Positions 13,241 through 13,757 of a stretch of 13,757 bases of DNA are shown here, in pieces (positions within the stretch are counted from its first letter, which is position 1; every line of letters begins with the position of its first letter). Both the position numbers and the translations under genes were made by a program. The DNA is taken from positions 1-13,757 of the forward strand of contig JAIEIQ010000081.1 of the NCBI GenBank assembly GCA_029065305.1, written 5' to 3'. The notes under the pieces were generated by a model. The model was not told the origin of the DNA. It ran no database searches and saw only the letters and a program-made list of their open reading frames with translations. The stretch comes from Oscillospiraceae bacterium. Lineage in GTDB: Bacteria > Bacillota > Clostridia > Oscillospirales > Oscillospiraceae.

Positions 13241-13538
13241 GGTTTTTCAACTCCTTCAGTTCATTTGAAAGTCCGGCGATGATGCCGGACATCTCCAGCA
13301 TGGATTTCTGCATCTCCGCCATCAATTCCTCTTGGGACTTGGGCGGGACGATGACGCCCAGCTCCACCAGCTTGTTGTAGTACTCCTCCGCCGTCTGCTC
13401 CAGCTCGCTGTAGGCGGACAGGGTCTTCCCCACCAGCTGCCGGTTCCCCGCGTAGTCGGTCTGATAGATGTCCGTCCCGTCCACCATGCACGGGAACATG
13501 TTGGACGCGGAGAATCCGGAAAATGCGAATTGATCCAT
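13128..13538 (-). CDS. 136-aa coiled-coil protein, first gene of the small-gene set
   Basis: 136 residues. The N-terminal part is aromatic and polar (MDQFAFSGFSASNMFPCMVD, then IYQTDYAGNRQLVGKTLSAY). A helical/coiled-coil middle follows (about 46-100, LEQTAEEYYNKLVELGVIVP and ELMAEMQKSMLEMSG), then a Gly/Ser/charged tail (about 100-136). The tail is encoded in the stretch shared with the 113-aa gene and looks low in constraint. ATG 13538 has AAAGGAG eight bases upstream. Similar proteins occur, to my recollection, among hypothetical proteins of gut Clostridia next to the other members of this set. There is no signal peptide or membrane segment. Function unknown. Confidence 0.78.
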   Translation of the reverse strand: MDQFAFSGFSASNMFPCMVDGTDIYQTDYAGNRQLVGKTLSAYSELEQTAEEYYNKLVELGVIVPPKSQEELMAEMQKSMLEMSGIIAGLSNELKELKNREPGQCACGGGADVSQRKSKRGSAESTGGDQRDGGQS

Positions 13539-13590
13539 AGCCGCTGCTCCTTTCGGGTTTGGCTTTATTTTACATCAACCTCAATTTCCT

Positions 13591-13631
13591 TGTGCGGCGT
13601 TTGTGTGAAGATATGTGCAATTTATGTGCAA
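13591..13631. repeat. Phased TGTG(C) repeats upstream of the small-gene set
   Basis: TGTGC or TGTGT begins at 13591, 13602, 13614 and 13625, steps of 11, 12 and 11 bp, close to one helical turn. The last two are a longer direct repeat, TATGTGCAA (13612-13620 and 13623-13631). They sit in the AT-rich leader region 53-93 bp before the first gene, where the promoter should be. I found no convincing -35/-10 pair (TAAAAT near 13570 lacks a -35). It may be an operator or recombinase site. Confidence 0.5.
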
Positions 13632-13664
13632 AATAAAAGAGGGGCGGCATTCTGCCGCCCCTCT
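13631..13664 (-). terminator. Intrinsic terminator (inner of a tandem pair)
   Basis: On the minus strand GAGGGGCGGCA pairs with TGCCGCCCCTC around GAA (stem 13639-13663, 11 bp, 12 with the next A-T pair), followed by TTTTATTTT. It insulates the small-gene set from transcription entering from the right edge. Confidence 0.8.
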
Positions 13665-13674
13665 CAGCCTGTCG

Positions 13675-13710
13675 AAAAAAGGCCTGTCTGTCTTCATAAC
13701 CAGACAGGCC
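13675..13710 (-). terminator. Intrinsic terminator (outer of a tandem pair)
   Basis: On the minus strand GGCCTGTCTG (13710-13701) pairs with CAGACAGGCC (13690-13681) over a 10-nt loop, followed by TTTTTT (13680-13675). It implies a minus-strand gene ending just beyond the right edge. The last 47 bases of the window hold no recognisable feature. Confidence 0.75.
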
Positions 13711-13757
13711 GCAAAGTTAATGAGGGATAAAATGTAGGAAGTGGCAGAGGAGGAGGG

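Noticed and set aside
11484..13538. Complete prophage
   Set aside because: No integrase, terminase, portal, capsid, tail or endolysin gene is seen. Only small proteins reminiscent of phage and gut-bacterial hypothetical families are present.
13591..13631. CRISPR-like array
   Set aside because: Repeat units are 5-9 bp with 11-12 bp steps, far too short for CRISPR repeats and spacers, and no cas gene is present.

Overview
The window looks like chromosome of a GC-rich anaerobic Firmicute, most like Oscillospiraceae (Flavonifractor/Intestinimonas type). This is inferred from the walRK-yycHI block, the Firmicute-style tmRNA and MurA, AAAGGAGG-type ribosome binding sites, high GC, and small proteins at the right end that resemble hypothetical proteins and phage proteins of gut Clostridia. 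No database search was possible.

Layout. (1) 1-592, minus: 5' part of murA (peptidoglycan precursor synthesis), with its own promoter and a leader hairpin. (2) 935-2409, plus: a RidA protein overlapping by 4 bp a PLP-dependent threonine-synthase-like enzyme, closed by a strong bidirectional terminator. (3) 8829 down to 2458, minus: a tightly packed six-gene unit, secreted glycerophosphodiesterase-like protein, Nudix ADP-ribose pyrophosphatase, WalR, WalK, YycH-like, YycI-like. This is the cell-wall-homeostasis two-component system with two extra genes at the front. (4) 8965-10731, plus: divergently transcribed 97-aa unknown protein, smpB, ppiB, then ssrA (tmRNA). SmpB and tmRNA work together in ribosome rescue.

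(5) 10926-13538, minus: a compact set of seven small genes reading toward ssrA. In transcription order they are a 136-aa coiled-coil protein, a 113-aa protein, a 188-aa membrane-anchored Cys-rich protein, a 137-aa TNF/BclA-C-terminus-like beta-sandwich protein, a 59-aa membrane peptide, a 65-aa membrane/coiled-coil protein, and a 175-aa phage-type protein of unknown function. Neighbours overlap or abut, twice with long out-of-frame overlaps. An intrinsic terminator splits the set in two. AT-rich flanks carry GCACA-type repeats in opposite orientation at the two ends. No integrase or phage structural gene is present. This set is the least explained part of the window and the best candidate for an undescribed system, perhaps phage-derived and domesticated.

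(6) 13631-13710: two tandem minus-strand terminators that end a unit lying beyond the right edge.
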